Origin: Phymatolithon calcareum
Lineage: Eukaryota > Rhodophyta > Florideophyceae > Hapalidiales
Assembly (NCBI GenBank): GCA_977006965.1
Contig: OZ345380.1
Span: forward strand, 1,798,001-1,862,000
Direction of reading: 5' to 3'
DNA length: 64,000 nucleotides
The first letter of the stretch is position 1. Each line of letters starts with the position of its first letter. Of the stretch, positions 53,296-63,303 are shown piece after piece. The notes beneath the pieces were generated by a model. That model made no database searches and was not told where the DNA came from. It was given only the letters and a program-made list of their open reading frames with translations. The translations under genes and the position numbers were made by a program.

Positions 53296-56200
53296 ATGGC
53301 GAAGGGCGCGTGCCCCGTATGCCGCGAGCGCTTCGATGCCCGCGTCCGTATTCCCATGGTGTCCGTTGCGTGCGGCCATTCGATCTGTGCGAAATGCGTC
53401 CCGGCCGTACATGCTTACGCCGGTTCCGACGATGATGATGACGATGATCGTACCTCCTCCTCATCGTCCTCCTCTGGAAGTGCGCGTCATTCGCGACCAT
53501 TGCGTTGTCCGACATGCAACGCCGCGCTCGGTGCATTTGTGAAGAACTTTGATGCCATCGACGCTCTCGAGGCCGCCGCTTCCGCAAGATCTCATTCGCA
53601 AGCCCCATCTGTACGCTCCTCTGTCGCCGGCAGTGCTCGCGCTCGTGCTAAAGCGAGTGATTTCAAGCATGTCGCCGATATAGATCTTGTCATCGAGCGT
53701 TCGCGACTCGTCTTCTCACGCGATCCGGGGTCCGAACTCGGCGCCGGCGCTTCCGGCGTGGTTTATGTCGGCGAACTTGATGGTACCCCTGTGGCCATTA
53801 AGAGTGTACGTAGTACGAGCGATTCTTGGACTACGGCGGAACGGCTTCGAATGGAACTCGAGCTTGCATCTCGTCTGAAGAATCCGCACATTGTAGAGTT
53901 TCGTGGCGCGGCGTGGGATGACGAGATGAGACAAGGGACACCGCGAAATGTATTGCTTGTCACAGAGCTCATGGCAGGGCGTAATTTGCGCTCCGCTTTG
54001 GATGCAACTCAGCAGAAGGGACTTGCGATCGAGTCTTTTTTGCAGGTAGCTCTGCATGTTACTCGCGGACTTGTGTATCTTCACAAAGAGGGTCTTGCTC
54101 ACCGGGATATCAAGAGTGCAAACATCCTCCTCAGCGAGCCGCTTTTGGCGGGTACTAACCGTCTTCCCGGGGGTGTGAGGGCGAAGATCGCTGATTTCGG
54201 ACTCAGCAAGTATATTGACAAGGTCACAGGTGGCGGGACTGTTGTGCAAAGCATCATGGAACCTGGTCGGCTTGAAGCCACCTATGCTTATCTTGCCCCA
54301 GAGGCTTTTGGCGGCGACAAAACTAACGCCATTCGTCCCAATGAAGAGGATGATGATCCCAGATATCATGATATGGCCAAAAACCGCGATATTTACGCAC
54401 TTGGAGTTCTCCTGTGGGAAATGCTTACCGGTCGCATTCCGTGGGCCGGTGTCAGTCTTCCTGACGTCTATGTCCGTGTTTGTGTGCGTAGTGATCGACC
54501 CTCTCCAGCACTTGACGATAGTAAGATCCCAAAGAGTCTCCGACGACTGGTTGAGCGCTGCTGGTCTCAAAATCCTCATCGACGACCATCGGCCTCCTCT
54601 ATAGTGGCCAAACTGGAGAAAATCAAAGCCCGGGTCTTGGATACTTCTGGATCCGCTTCGGCCTCAGCTTCCGCCTCTGCTGCTGTGACAAACGTTACTG
54701 TGCCGGAATTCTCACCAAATGCAGCAGCACTGGGTAGATCTCAATCCAATCATCGTGTATATCTGCCGCCACCTGCACCTGCATATTCTGCACCGGCCAA
54801 TCCAGCGTTCACTCGCACGCATTCTTATGGCGGTCGGCACGGTATTCCACAGCGTCACCAGGAAGGACAGTACATGCCTATGCCACCGCGCGGTAATGCA
54901 AAGAACGGTCCACCATCTGGATCGACAGTCGGCAAGACAAACTCCTCCGGGTTCGACGTTTCAGCGCAGCGTGAGACCGAAGGGTTGTTTGACGAAATGC
55001 ACGCGATTCAACAGGAAGAAGAAGCACAGGCCGCCTTACGCAGATCAGCCTCCGCTGCAAACCCAACCAGACCTCCCCTGCAGGGGAACGAATTTCAAAA
55101 TTTCCATACTCAACACGATCACGCAGTCCATCCTGGAATGGGTAACTTTTCCCGTGCAAACAGATCGCGGCGAAGTCTATTGGCTGTGGAGGAAACTCCT
55201 GCAGGGCGACATGCAGCCGTGCAGCAGCCAACCTCCACAGCAGTTGCCGCTACGGCTGCTGCCATTGCACAGCGACAGCGTGAAGGCCGTGGAGCTGTCA
55301 AGGCACGTCTTGTGCGTGAAGCAAGTCTACCTGGAACTCCTGTAGTCCAGGACGGGCGCCCGGGATTGCGAAGGGATCTCTCACAACCAGGGAATAAGTT
55401 TTACTATGACTCGGACGAGGAGGAGATGGAAGAGTTTGATCCAGAGAGAGCAGCGGCAGAAGAAGCCATCGCGACAGCCGCTGAATTGTCAGCGCCACAC
55501 GGCGCCGTGAGCGGAGGCGGTGGCACTCCTGGGAACGGTAACACTAAGTTTGGAAAAAGATTGTCGGTGTCAGAGAGGACGAACGGTGGTCATCTTACAC
55601 GCTCAGCATCCACGGGCAACAAGTCCAGCACTTACAATCCAGTGATACCGAGCACAAGACGTCCTGTTTCTCCTGTTTACCGTAGTAGACCTATGTCCCC
55701 TGCTCCAGGTCATATACCAACGGCGGTAACCAGGGATGACGCTTTACACTCATTACCGCGAAACTTCCAGCGCAACGCTTCTCGAACTGCCGCTGACGGT
55801 GCACAGGCTGCCGCTGTGGCAAAGGTCAAGCGTTCCGCCAGTGGACGCAGATTTGAACGTTCACCGTCGCATGGTCACCCTATCCAACAGGAAAAGCCCG
55901 CGTACGACCATCGGACAGGTGGAACCCCTGCTTCTGCGTTGGCTTCTGCGGAACCTACTAGTGGTGGAGGGCGTAATTTTATTCGAAGATTGAGAACTAA
56001 TGATGGGCAGCAAAATAAGCGTGGGAGGATGAGAAATGTCCCGAGAAGCGTTAGCGTCGGAGCTACTGTGGAGGAAAAGCGGGCAGTGCATCAAGACGAA
56101 GAAGCAGTTACCGTCATGACAATTGGATCGGGACCGAAGGAAGACTTTTGCGTACTCGTGGATAGGATGAGCAAGGAAGAGCTTCTGAGAACACTTTCAA

Positions 56201-57534
56201 AACGGATGACGCCAATGCGGCTTGCAGGTTTGGCACATGCTGCACTCTCGTCGAAAATTCATAATAAGGAAGAAGAGGTGTTGCGCAATGGATGTGCAAT
56301 TCTGCATCGTCTCACAGTACCTTCGGGGAGCGGCGAGACTAACGATGTCCATGATATCGGTGCAAAAGACCGACTAAACATTCGACGGTTTCTCAAATCA
56401 AATAATGGCGTGCAAGTGCTTCTGAATGCATTGCAACCGCCGAGAAACAGACACGCGACTACTCTGTCTTACGCAATGCTGGCCCTCGGAAATCTTACGG
56501 CGTGGGATCTGGATGCACATAAGCAGTTCCGCGAAGCTGACGGCGTGGCGTTAGTTGCCAAGGTGATGCGCACACACGAGAATAACTTGGGTGTTCACGA
56601 AAAGGGCTGCTATACACTGGCATGCGTCGCTGCTGCATACTCCGTAAAACTGAAGGCAGTTTTCCGCAAATGCGGGGCTGTTGATGTCGTCGTTGCGGCT
56701 TTGTCGTGCGTGAAGAAGAGTGGGGCACATGACGCGGTGACTAAGCAGGCGTGTGCTGCGCTTGGGGCGATGTGTGCAGGCTGTCCGGAGAATGCCGCAC
56801 ATGCGGCAAAAGCGGGTGCCATCACATATCTAATTATTGCGTTTGAAAACTTCCGCAAATCGTCGCGCACGGAAAGCGGGAAAAGGTCGGAGATGCGACT
56901 TGTTTGTAAGGCATTCATGGATATTATGTGCTACCACGAGAATCGGAAGTTGGCAGGTAGTCAAGGCGGAACGAACTTAATTATTCGTGCTATGCGTATC
57001 TTCAGACTTGACGCAGACTTTGTCGAGAAAGTACTTGCCACATTGTGCGAATTTTGTATCGCTCCCGGTACGGCAGAACAAGTGGTGAAGGTTAGCGGAA
57101 TTGATGATATAGTGGCGTCAATGGTGCGATTCCGTAATTCGGCGGGAATACAACGTGAGGGAGCACGGGTGCTCACATTACTAATCAAGGCGGCTGGAGA
57201 TGAGGCACGGCGACTAATGTTGCATGCAAGTGGAGGAGAGGCGCTCGTTCTGGCATTGGAGAAATTCGGATCGGGAGCAGAGCTTCATCCCGCCGTGTCT
57301 ATCGAAGTGTGTCGGGCACTTACGGCATTGTGCGCGGTGGAAAGTTCTGTGGAAGGTGATGTTCTTGGGAAGCGGCTACGGAAATTGCGGTGTGACAAGA
57401 TCATCAAGAATACTATTGTGGCTCAGAAGGATAATCCGAACGTCACAGAGCGCGGTAGAGAGGCACTTAAGCAACTATACAGTTTGCGCAGTTCCGGCAA
57501 CTTCTGGATGAGGTTGCGTGGCCGTCGTCGGTAA
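53296..57534 (+). CDS. RING finger - TKL-type protein kinase - armadillo-repeat protein
   Basis: A 1412-residue intronless gene. The start chosen is ATG 53296 (context GCCATGG); the frame also opens at a GTG upstream. The RING C3HC4 has Cys6, Cys9, Cys26, His28, Cys31 and Cys34, then an Asp/Ser-rich insert and CPTC. The kinase domain spans about residues 130-440: glycine loop GAGASGVVY, VAIK lysine, HRDIKSANILL (about 268), ADFGLSK (about 300), APEAF (about 334) and CW...RRPS typical of TKL kinases. The middle (440-930) is Ser/Ala/Pro-rich and disordered. Residues about 940-1400 hold armadillo/HEAT-like helices (MLALGNLTAWD, CYTLACVA). Catalytic residues are intact. RING plus TKL kinase recalls plant KEG-type E3 ligases, but KEG has ankyrin/HERC2 repeats instead. 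A role coupling ubiquitin ligation and phosphorylation is inferred. Confidence 0.9.
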   Translation: MAKGACPVCRERFDARVRIPMVSVACGHSICAKCVPAVHAYAGSDDDDDDDRTSSSSSSSGSARHSRPLRCPTCNAALGAFVKNFDAIDALEAAASARSHSQAPSVRSSVAGSARARAKASDFKHVADIDLVIERSRLVFSRDPGSELGAGASGVVYVGELDGTPVAIKSVRSTSDSWTTAERLRMELELASRLKNPHIVEFRGAAWDDEMRQGTPRNVLLVTELMAGRNLRSALDATQQKGLAIESFLQVALHVTRGLVYLHKEGLAHRDIKSANILLSEPLLAGTNRLPGGVRAKIADFGLSKYIDKVTGGGTVVQSIMEPGRLEATYAYLAPEAFGGDKTNAIRPNEEDDDPRYHDMAKNRDIYALGVLLWEMLTGRIPWAGVSLPDVYVRVCVRSDRPSPALDDSKIPKSLRRLVERCWSQNPHRRPSASSIVAKLEKIKARVLDTSGSASASASASAAVTNVTVPEFSPNAAALGRSQSNHRVYLPPPAPAYSAPANPAFTRTHSYGGRHGIPQRHQEGQYMPMPPRGNAKNGPPSGSTVGKTNSSGFDVSAQRETEGLFDEMHAIQQEEEAQAALRRSASAANPTRPPLQGNEFQNFHTQHDHAVHPGMGNFSRANRSRRSLLAVEETPAGRHAAVQQPTSTAVAATAAAIAQRQREGRGAVKARLVREASLPGTPVVQDGRPGLRRDLSQPGNKFYYDSDEEEMEEFDPERAAAEEAIATAAELSAPHGAVSGGGGTPGNGNTKFGKRLSVSERTNGGHLTRSASTGNKSSTYNPVIPSTRRPVSPVYRSRPMSPAPGHIPTAVTRDDALHSLPRNFQRNASRTAADGAQAAAVAKVKRSASGRRFERSPSHGHPIQQEKPAYDHRTGGTPASALASAEPTSGGGRNFIRRLRTNDGQQNKRGRMRNVPRSVSVGATVEEKRAVHQDEEAVTVMTIGSGPKEDFCVLVDRMSKEELLRTLSKRMTPMRLAGLAHAALSSKIHNKEEEVLRNGCAILHRLTVPSGSGETNDVHDIGAKDRLNIRRFLKSNNGVQVLLNALQPPRNRHATTLSYAMLALGNLTAWDLDAHKQFREADGVALVAKVMRTHENNLGVHEKGCYTLACVAAAYSVKLKAVFRKCGAVDVVVAALSCVKKSGAHDAVTKQACAALGAMCAGCPENAAHAAKAGAITYLIIAFENFRKSSRTESGKRSEMRLVCKAFMDIMCYHENRKLAGSQGGTNLIIRAMRIFRLDADFVEKVLATLCEFCIAPGTAEQVVKVSGIDDIVASMVRFRNSAGIQREGARVLTLLIKAAGDEARRLMLHASGGEALVLALEKFGSGAELHPAVSIEVCRALTALCAVESSVEGDVLGKRLRKLRCDKIIKNTIVAQKDNPNVTERGREALKQLYSLRSSGNFWMRLRGRRR

Positions 57535-58135
57535 CTATGTGGTTGACTGAAATTGTATTTTAACTTGCTTGTCTGTCCTCAACAGTCCATTACGCCCATT
57601 TTTCGAGAGGTTTTTGGAATTTTGCCCTTGTGCTACCCCCGTTTTATTTAGCTCTCATTGCAATTTGTGCATAGTTTTTTGTTTTACAATATACTGTTTT
57701 ACACTCTTTCGTCAAGTCTACCGCTCCCCCTCTTCTTTTTGTTGGAGGATCGTTTGTATTAAAACGTTGAGGTCGACTTTATGAAGCGTCCTAAGGTTTC
57801 GATGCGTTACAGCGGCGGTATGCCTTGCTGAGATGTCGGTTCGGACCGTCAAAGCTCTGACGGCATGACGCTCTTGTAGTTGCTTGCTGTTGGTCAGCAC
57901 AACATGTTTTTGGCAGAGTACCAGAGACTTCGCCAAGTATATCGGCCTTTCTGGATACAGGTAGCGTTTGAGCAACGTTAGGCAGACCGATAAGTTCTTC
58001 TTGAACATGACTTTCTGCTAAGGCCGAATGAAGTAGTGTAAGTGTCTCGAGGGCAGATTGTTCAGAAGCGATACAGCGAATAGTACTCACAGAAACCTAG
58101 TACTGCTTGCGTTCAACAATAGCAGCGCTGTGCAG

Positions 58136-58856
58136 GATCCAACCACCAGTACACAGGAGAGAAATAATAGCGTTCAGGATGCTATGAAGAGGAAAGGCAA
58201 GGAAGTTTGGCTATTTTGTCCAAACCAAGAGAAGAGCGAAACTTCAAAGAGTTAAACTGGGTAAGTCGGGATATTGCCGCGATAGTGCAAAAGAACAGTT
58301 TGAGGCCCCCTTCAAACATATCAGGAAGGGAAATCCCTGCGTCAACTCCGACGAATACTGTTTGTAATAAAAGGCGCACGGCTCGAAGCAAGAAGAAAGA
58401 GAAAAATACCGTACGACAAACAAGACGTTATGCCGGCCATCCTCAGGTTTTCCAAGGTGCGACATCGACATCTGGTCGTAAAATACGCAAGCGGCAGGTT
58501 CCCTCACGTGAGCACGACGCTAATATCGGATACATTAGGGGCGGCAGTCGAGCATCACTTGGAGACCGTACGCAAGAACCTTACAAAGTAAGACCTGGAC
58601 TCTGGAGAAATGTTAACAACGGAAAAAGCACTGGACTCCTTACTACTCTAGGGCGCCATCATAATAATTATGTTGACGCGGTAGAGTATCAGTTATGGAT
58701 TACATGAAAAACGACGAGTCCCTATATTAGGGACCGGGCGATAAACTAGAATGAACAAGTACCGAAAAGCTGCTCCTGTACAGTCTTAGGAGCGTTACTG
58801 AGGGATTAGTTGTTTAAATAATTAAACAGCTATTCAGCTGCTTCAAAAAAGGATGC
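58136..58856 (+). mobile_element. 5'-truncated LINE, family B
   Basis: Encodes in shifted frames the C-terminal ORF2 part: EERNFKELNWVSRDIAAIVQ near 58240, then ARRKRKIPYDK-like residues, and ends near ENDESLY at about 58725. The 3' UTR matches that of 37426-37893 and ends in six A at about 58850. It lies inside copy 4 of the 6.3-kb unit; the interrupted sequence can be recognised by comparison with 7735-7765. A 4-bp word GGAT occurs at both junctions, too short to be a reliable duplication. Confidence 0.75.
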
Positions 58857-59187
58857 GCGGTAAGTTTCTATACGCTTCCCAGACACCAGAGAGATGTTAT
58901 GTGAAGTTATAGCCATACTCGAGGTATGAGGGTGCGCATCAGGCATGCCTTATTTTCCAGAATTATCCGAAGCACATGGCAAGCCGATAGAACAATGGGA
59001 AGAATCCGAATTCCACTTCTGCACGTGCCTCCGATAGAAACAAACAGATCGTCTGCTCGCTTTTCTATGCAAGGAGCCCATGATATCTTCGGTGCCACTT
59101 TGCACCCAATTAGCGAGGGTCTCATTTCTCACCGTGGGAAGTCATCTCAAAAATAAACTGAAGAGGTCTTCCCCACGGCTTCGCTAG

Positions 59188-60047
59188 TGTCTATTTTACG
59201 AAAATTTTCCCTCAATTGAGAGGCACTTTTCCGCCAATTGAAGGAAGAGATTCATTTAATTTTTTGCTCATGAAAGTTACTCGCTACCAGGCGGATCAAC
59301 AGTGCCAAGCTCATAGATGTCTTCAGCATGCTTAGTGAAGCAGTTCCTCACAGTAGAAATGTCGAAAATGTATATTGTGGCACTATCAAGGAAGGTTGTA
59401 TCGAAGCTTTTATGCCCTTCTGAGGAGCATGTGATCGCGACTGTAGACGATAAACAGGCGTTTCGCGATGAAGATTGGCAAGAATGAACACTGTAAGCAG
59501 GCCTGGGCGGTACCGCGCTTTGCCGGTGTTGGCTCGGTTCAAGCTTTTCAGCGTCTGTAATGTCATCGTCAGCGTTCTCTGCCTTGACGTTGACAATGTG
59601 GACTGTCATAATCTTAGTCTTCTTCAATGGATGACGAATCAGAACCCATTTCATGCGATGTAACATGCTCGCGCGACCATTGATTTTTCCCCGAGTACAT
59701 TCTGAACCATACTACTCACCTTTTTTGACTTCGAAATGGCTCCGTATAGTCTGGAGCACTCTGCAAGACCGCTTACAGATGCTGCCTTGGTGTGTACTGA
59801 TGTACGGACCGCGCGCAGCCGGTGTTTTTCTCCTGGAATGGCACGTCTGGTACTTCTGCGTGACCAACATATTTTCGTTTCTAGCGCCGAACGAAGCGAA
59901 TTTAAGGTAGTAGTGTGGATACTCCTCGGACAGAAGATGAGCCAGGCTTTACGAATATGGCGTGAGCGATCTGTTTCGAATTTGCTTTATGGATTTTTTC
60001 GAGCTTTCAAATCGCCCCTCAATTGAGGGGGTTCGTAAAATAGACAC
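59188..60047. mobile_element. 860-bp MITE flanked by TA
   Basis: Perfect 16-bp inverted ends GTGTCTATTTTACGAA (59188-59203) and complement (60032-60047), with TA on both sides (59186-59187 and 60048-60049). Subterminal blocks CCCTCAATTGAGAGG and CCCCTCAATTGAGGGG are themselves near-palindromic. No transposase is encoded; frames inside look random. TA duplication suggests Tc1/mariner-type mobilisation. Confidence 0.7.
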
Positions 60048-60640
60048 TAGGAGAGTAAAGTGTGACCGCTACGGAAGACAGTAAGCTGCCTCGTTACTCA
60101 AATTGAGGTGCTGGGAGCTTTTAAAATAAAACATCACATATCCCCGCCATTCGCAGTAGTGAAGGGCTGGTGCATGACCTTCATGCGCAATGTTATATGA
60201 TGGTACACCCGCAGATTTCTGGAAGCTGGAATGAGATTTGCAAAGCACTCCCGTTTTAAACTGGAGACAAGAGCTCTGTAGGTTTTTAGAATACTCCACG
60301 TGACAACAATATAATAAGTTTAGGCGGTAATTTTCTCATCCCCTGCTAAGCGTAGCTGTGAGCGCCCCTCCCATTGCACTGCATTGCAATGTGGTCAGTA
60401 CGAAAGGGCCCCAACACGATAAAACAGAGAAACAACAGACCCCTGAGAACAAAACTCGCGTGGATGGCATACTCTCTCGCAGTCTCATGTGGGATGTATA
60501 TATTGCAGAAGCGTTTTCCGTGGCATTATTAACCCCTGAAATCCCAATTTCGCAATGCTCCGATGCTCTGAGATAAAGTACATGGAAATCGATTCGAATG
60601 AAATGCAACTCCCGACGACATCTGCTCCGACCGGCCAAAT

Positions 60641-60877
60641 TTAACTCTTGGAATAGCGCGATCCACCCTTTCCCGCGCGCTGCTTATGACGCGGATTTTC
60701 AATGCAGAGCACGTACGTCTTCTTGCCGCGCTGCACGATCCGGCACGATGGGCACCGCCGTCGAAGGGCCGTGACAACCTTGAAGCCGCGCACGCTGGCC
60801 GCCCAGAGGGCCGCGTTACTTCGAGTGGAAGCGGTTGCGGACAATGAACCTGGTAGACGAGACAGAATAGACCACAT
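60641..60877 (-). CDS. Organellar (probably mitochondrial) ribosomal protein bL36
   Basis: A 78-residue protein. The N-terminal ~30 residues (MWSILSRLPGSLSATASTRS) are Arg/Ser/Ala-rich without acidic residues, as in mitochondrial presequences. The rest is the complete bL36 fold: FKVVTALRRRCPSCRIVQRG, TYVLCIENPRHKQR. The zinc ligands Cys42, Cys45, Cys58 and His64 are present. bL36 sits in the large subunit near the GTPase centre. The frame is open upstream to 60991, but the ATG at 60877 gives a normal presequence. It is divergent from Yos1, 272 bp apart, and adjoins repeat copy 4. A plastid destination cannot be excluded. Confidence 0.85.
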   Translation of the reverse strand: MWSILSRLPGSLSATASTRSNAALWAASVRGFKVVTALRRRCPSCRIVQRGKKTYVLCIENPRHKQRAGKGGSRYSKS

Positions 60878-61149
60878 CGCAGATTTGTGCGCAGTGGGGA
60901 GGCGTTGACAATCCTTCTCTAGATTCTGAGCCAATGCATTAGATCGCCCATCGCTGGGCAGAATAAGGACCACATTTTCCTCAAGAAGCAACTAATTGTA
61001 TCATATTGTAATTAGCAGATTGTGATTGTAATTTATTTCACAGGGCTGCTCATTCCACAATCAAATTTCTTCTACCTCTTTCGTATCGCCCGAGGGTCCA
61101 ACACTTCCTCACCTTCCCTCATCCGTCGAGACGGGGAAGCGCGGTCGCC

Positions 61150-61581
61150 ATGCTGACCATCGGTACAATATTCCGCGCCCTTCTGCTGCTCACTAATGCT
61201 CTAGCGGTATTACACGAGAAGCGATTTCTGAAGAAAGGTTCGTAAATGCCCGAAAGTGTCAATAACAACGACGAAGCGAGAAACTGCACATGCTGACGTT
61301 TCGAGCATTCCAATGCGTTCGCGGCCGAATGACGCAGTCGGTCTCTCAGAAAATAACCCGCATTTGGAGGCGGGCATCAAGCGTCAAATCGTAAGCTTGC
61401 TACATACCTGTCGAGTGCTGCGCTGTAAGTTAACATTCTCCCATTTTCTCATTCGAAGCGTAGTTATTTGTGGTTCACTGATGCGTTTTAGCATGCCAAT
61501 ATCTTTCTTTTGTTTGTGTCGGCAGTTCCGATCATGATTGTAAATATCGTAACGATTGTCGTCCTCCTCGTCACCGGTTAA
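61150..61581 (+). CDS. Yos1 / IER3IP1 homologue, three exons
   Basis: Exons 61150-61241, 61306-61424 and 61526-61581; introns of 64 and 101 bp with GT(AAAT / AAGT) donors and AG acceptors. The product is 88 residues; yeast Yos1 and human IER3IP1 are of similar length (about 80-85). Exon 1 gives a membrane helix (IGTIFRALLLLTNALAVLHE) followed by KRFLKK. Exon 2 carries the loop (GIKRQIVSLLHTCRVLR). Exon 3 gives the second helix (PIMIVNIVTIVVLLVTG). The order of helix, HE-RFLK, loop and R-P-IIVN helix is diagnostic for the family. Yos1 is a small ER/Golgi membrane protein that acts with Yip1-Yif1 in ER-to-Golgi vesicle transport. No single open frame covers it, so frame-only annotation misses it. 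Confidence 0.88.
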
Positions 61582-62189
61582 TTTCGCATGCAAACGCAAG
61601 ACACGCGCAGCGTAATTCCGTCGCGCTTGCGCGTTATTTAATATAGTGTATCTTCCGCATATTGACATTGCCGACAGAGCATTCGTCGCTGCATGGGAAG
61701 GAACAGCTCATTAAACTTACATTCATTCTAAAGAACGATGTGTTCGCGCCCGCACCTGCGCATTCCGCCCCTGTTGGTCATTGTTTCCTCTGCATGCAAC
61801 ATTCAGTTGTTCAGGGGCAGTGTGTAGAGGGCCATCCGTGAGATTTTCCGCCCTTGCAATGATCCAGGAACATGATGCAAATCCAGGACAATTTTATCCT
61901 GGCGAGCACGCCGCAATGTGACGATGCACACGATCAAACGGGATCACCCTATGGAATAATGTATTGTACTGTACCAAATAACCCATCCGTGAGTTGTCTG
62001 GTACATTATTCCCAAATGCATTTGCTTCGCCCATCGTTCCTGGCGTAAAGCTCTAAAGTGAAATGCACACCCGTTCTGTGCAGCCACACGACGACAAAAG
62101 GGAGCAGCACAATACATGTACAAACCATTTTTACTAACCAGTCAAATGCTCGAAAGCAGTAAGAAAAGGCAAAAGCCTACTAATCACTA
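61582..62189. other. Shared 3' region between Yos1 and GRASP
   Basis: A convergent intergenic stretch containing both 3' UTRs. Frames are short. A TGTACTGTAC-like word near 61965 and its surroundings (GGTACATTATTCC / GGAATAATGTA, 61951-62010) form an imperfect inverted repeat. No gene seen. Confidence 0.5.
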
Positions 62190-63070
62190 TCATCGACTCC
62201 CATCGTCTCGACGAATCTGATGCAAAAGCCCAGTCGCCAATTCGCATCCCAACACTCCATTTCCACCCCACTCTGCATTCGGCCGCAGCTCCACATTTCG
62301 CTACACCTCAGAACAACACATCAAACTCATCCATCAGAATCAATTCACACCCTCTCAATCGCAAAACAAAACAACACTTACCACCCGACTAGTCGCCGTC
62401 GAATAAACCATAACGCTCGCCGCACCGCCATTCACCTCACACTCCGCAACCTATCCTCAATTCCCGTACAAAAATCAATCTCCACCGTCAGTCCCAATTC
62501 CTCCACGCACACACAAAATTCCAAAACGCAACGCACCAATCGTCCAAAGTCCCCCTCCTTCCGAAACGCCTGCGCCGGTGTACCGACAATGAAATCCGAA
62601 GTCGGCACAAGCCCCGCCTCATCCGCCGGGCTCTTCGGAAAGACGTCCACAACATGCCAGACACAGTCCGCCGCGCCCGCCACAGGTTCGAATCTTACCG
62701 CCGCACCGAGCAGACCAGGCCCGTTCCATTTGACCGGTCTCAACACCACGGGTCGCAACGACCGGTCTATGATGTTGTAGACTTCAAGTTCGACGTCGCG
62801 TCCCTCAAAACGCGACAGCATGTCGGCCAATGCACGGTCGTCACCGGACACTGCCGCGCCGCGCACGCCGAGAATGAAGTCCTCGAAGGCGCGCAATCCG
62901 CACCTTGCAGCCGCGCTTCCGCGGAATACCTTCATTACACGGTAGCCGTGCGCGGACTCTGGGGAGGGCGCTTCGTCGGACGGGACCGACGAGCCTGACG
63001 TGGTTGGGGAGAGTGGGTCATCGGATTCGAGTTGCTTGCCGTCCGCTGGTGCGGACTCTGATTGCCCCAT
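62190..63070 (-). CDS. GRASP-family Golgi stacking/secretion protein, three exons
   Basis: Exons 63070-62537, 62435-62382 and 62300-62190; introns of 101 bp (GTGCGT...AG) and 81 bp (GTAAGT...AG). The product is 232 residues. It starts MGQSES, with Gly2 suitable for N-myristoylation as in metazoan GRASPs. PDZ-like domain 1 spans about 40-125 (GYRVMKVFRGSAAARCGL, VELEVYN, KWNGPGLLG). PDZ-like domain 2 (WHVVDVFPKSPADEAGL, DFIVG) is completed by exon 2 (VMVYSTATSR) and exon 3 (VELRPNAEWGGNGVLGCELA). Reading straight on past 62537 gives an unrelated tail and loses this ending. There is no long Ser/Pro-rich C-terminal regulatory region as in animal GRASPs. By family it tethers Golgi membranes and supports secretion. 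It is convergent with Yos1. Confidence 0.88.
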
Positions 63071-63263
63071 TGTGACGAGTCGATAATCGATCGATCGACT
63101 TTTCTCAGACCGGGTGTTTGTTTGTCGCTGTGTAGAGGACGAGGTACGGCATCCTGTTGATACGTATGATACGGCGTCCTTTCGGGTTGTCAATCATTTT
63201 TACGGAACATTTTCGTAAAATGTTGGGTGAATGATGCAGCAGCAGGAAGGGGCCCCCAATGAT

Positions 63264-63303
63264 TGCGCCTTGTCTTTCCAGAATGCTGGGAAGACAAGGC
63301 GCA
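63264..63303. other. Perfect short hairpin (18-bp arms)
   Basis: Arms 63264-63281 and 63286-63303 pair over 18 positions (TGCGCCTTGTCTTTCCAG, one G-U pair) around the loop AATG. It is about 190 bp upstream of the GRASP start codon. It could be a terminator-like or regulatory RNA structure of an upstream transcript. Confidence 0.45.

Larger units (their letters stand above)
57575..60640 (-). repeat. 6.3-kb unit, copy 4 (inverted, internally deleted)
   Basis: Read on the minus strand, 60640-60070 matches about 3950-4350 of copy 1, and 59130-57575 matches about 7500-8410. The middle of the unit is missing and replaced by a TA-flanked MITE. A family B LINE interrupts it at about 58136-58856. It starts only about 40 bp after the stop of the kinase gene, so it may supply that gene's 3' UTR and polyadenylation sequences. 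Divergence resembles copy 3. Confidence 0.65.

Noticed and set aside
62432-63193. Unspliced 253-codon version of the GRASP gene
   Set aside because: The first 41 codons precede a better start (MGQSES), and the last ~34 read into intron 1; the spliced model restores the family ending.
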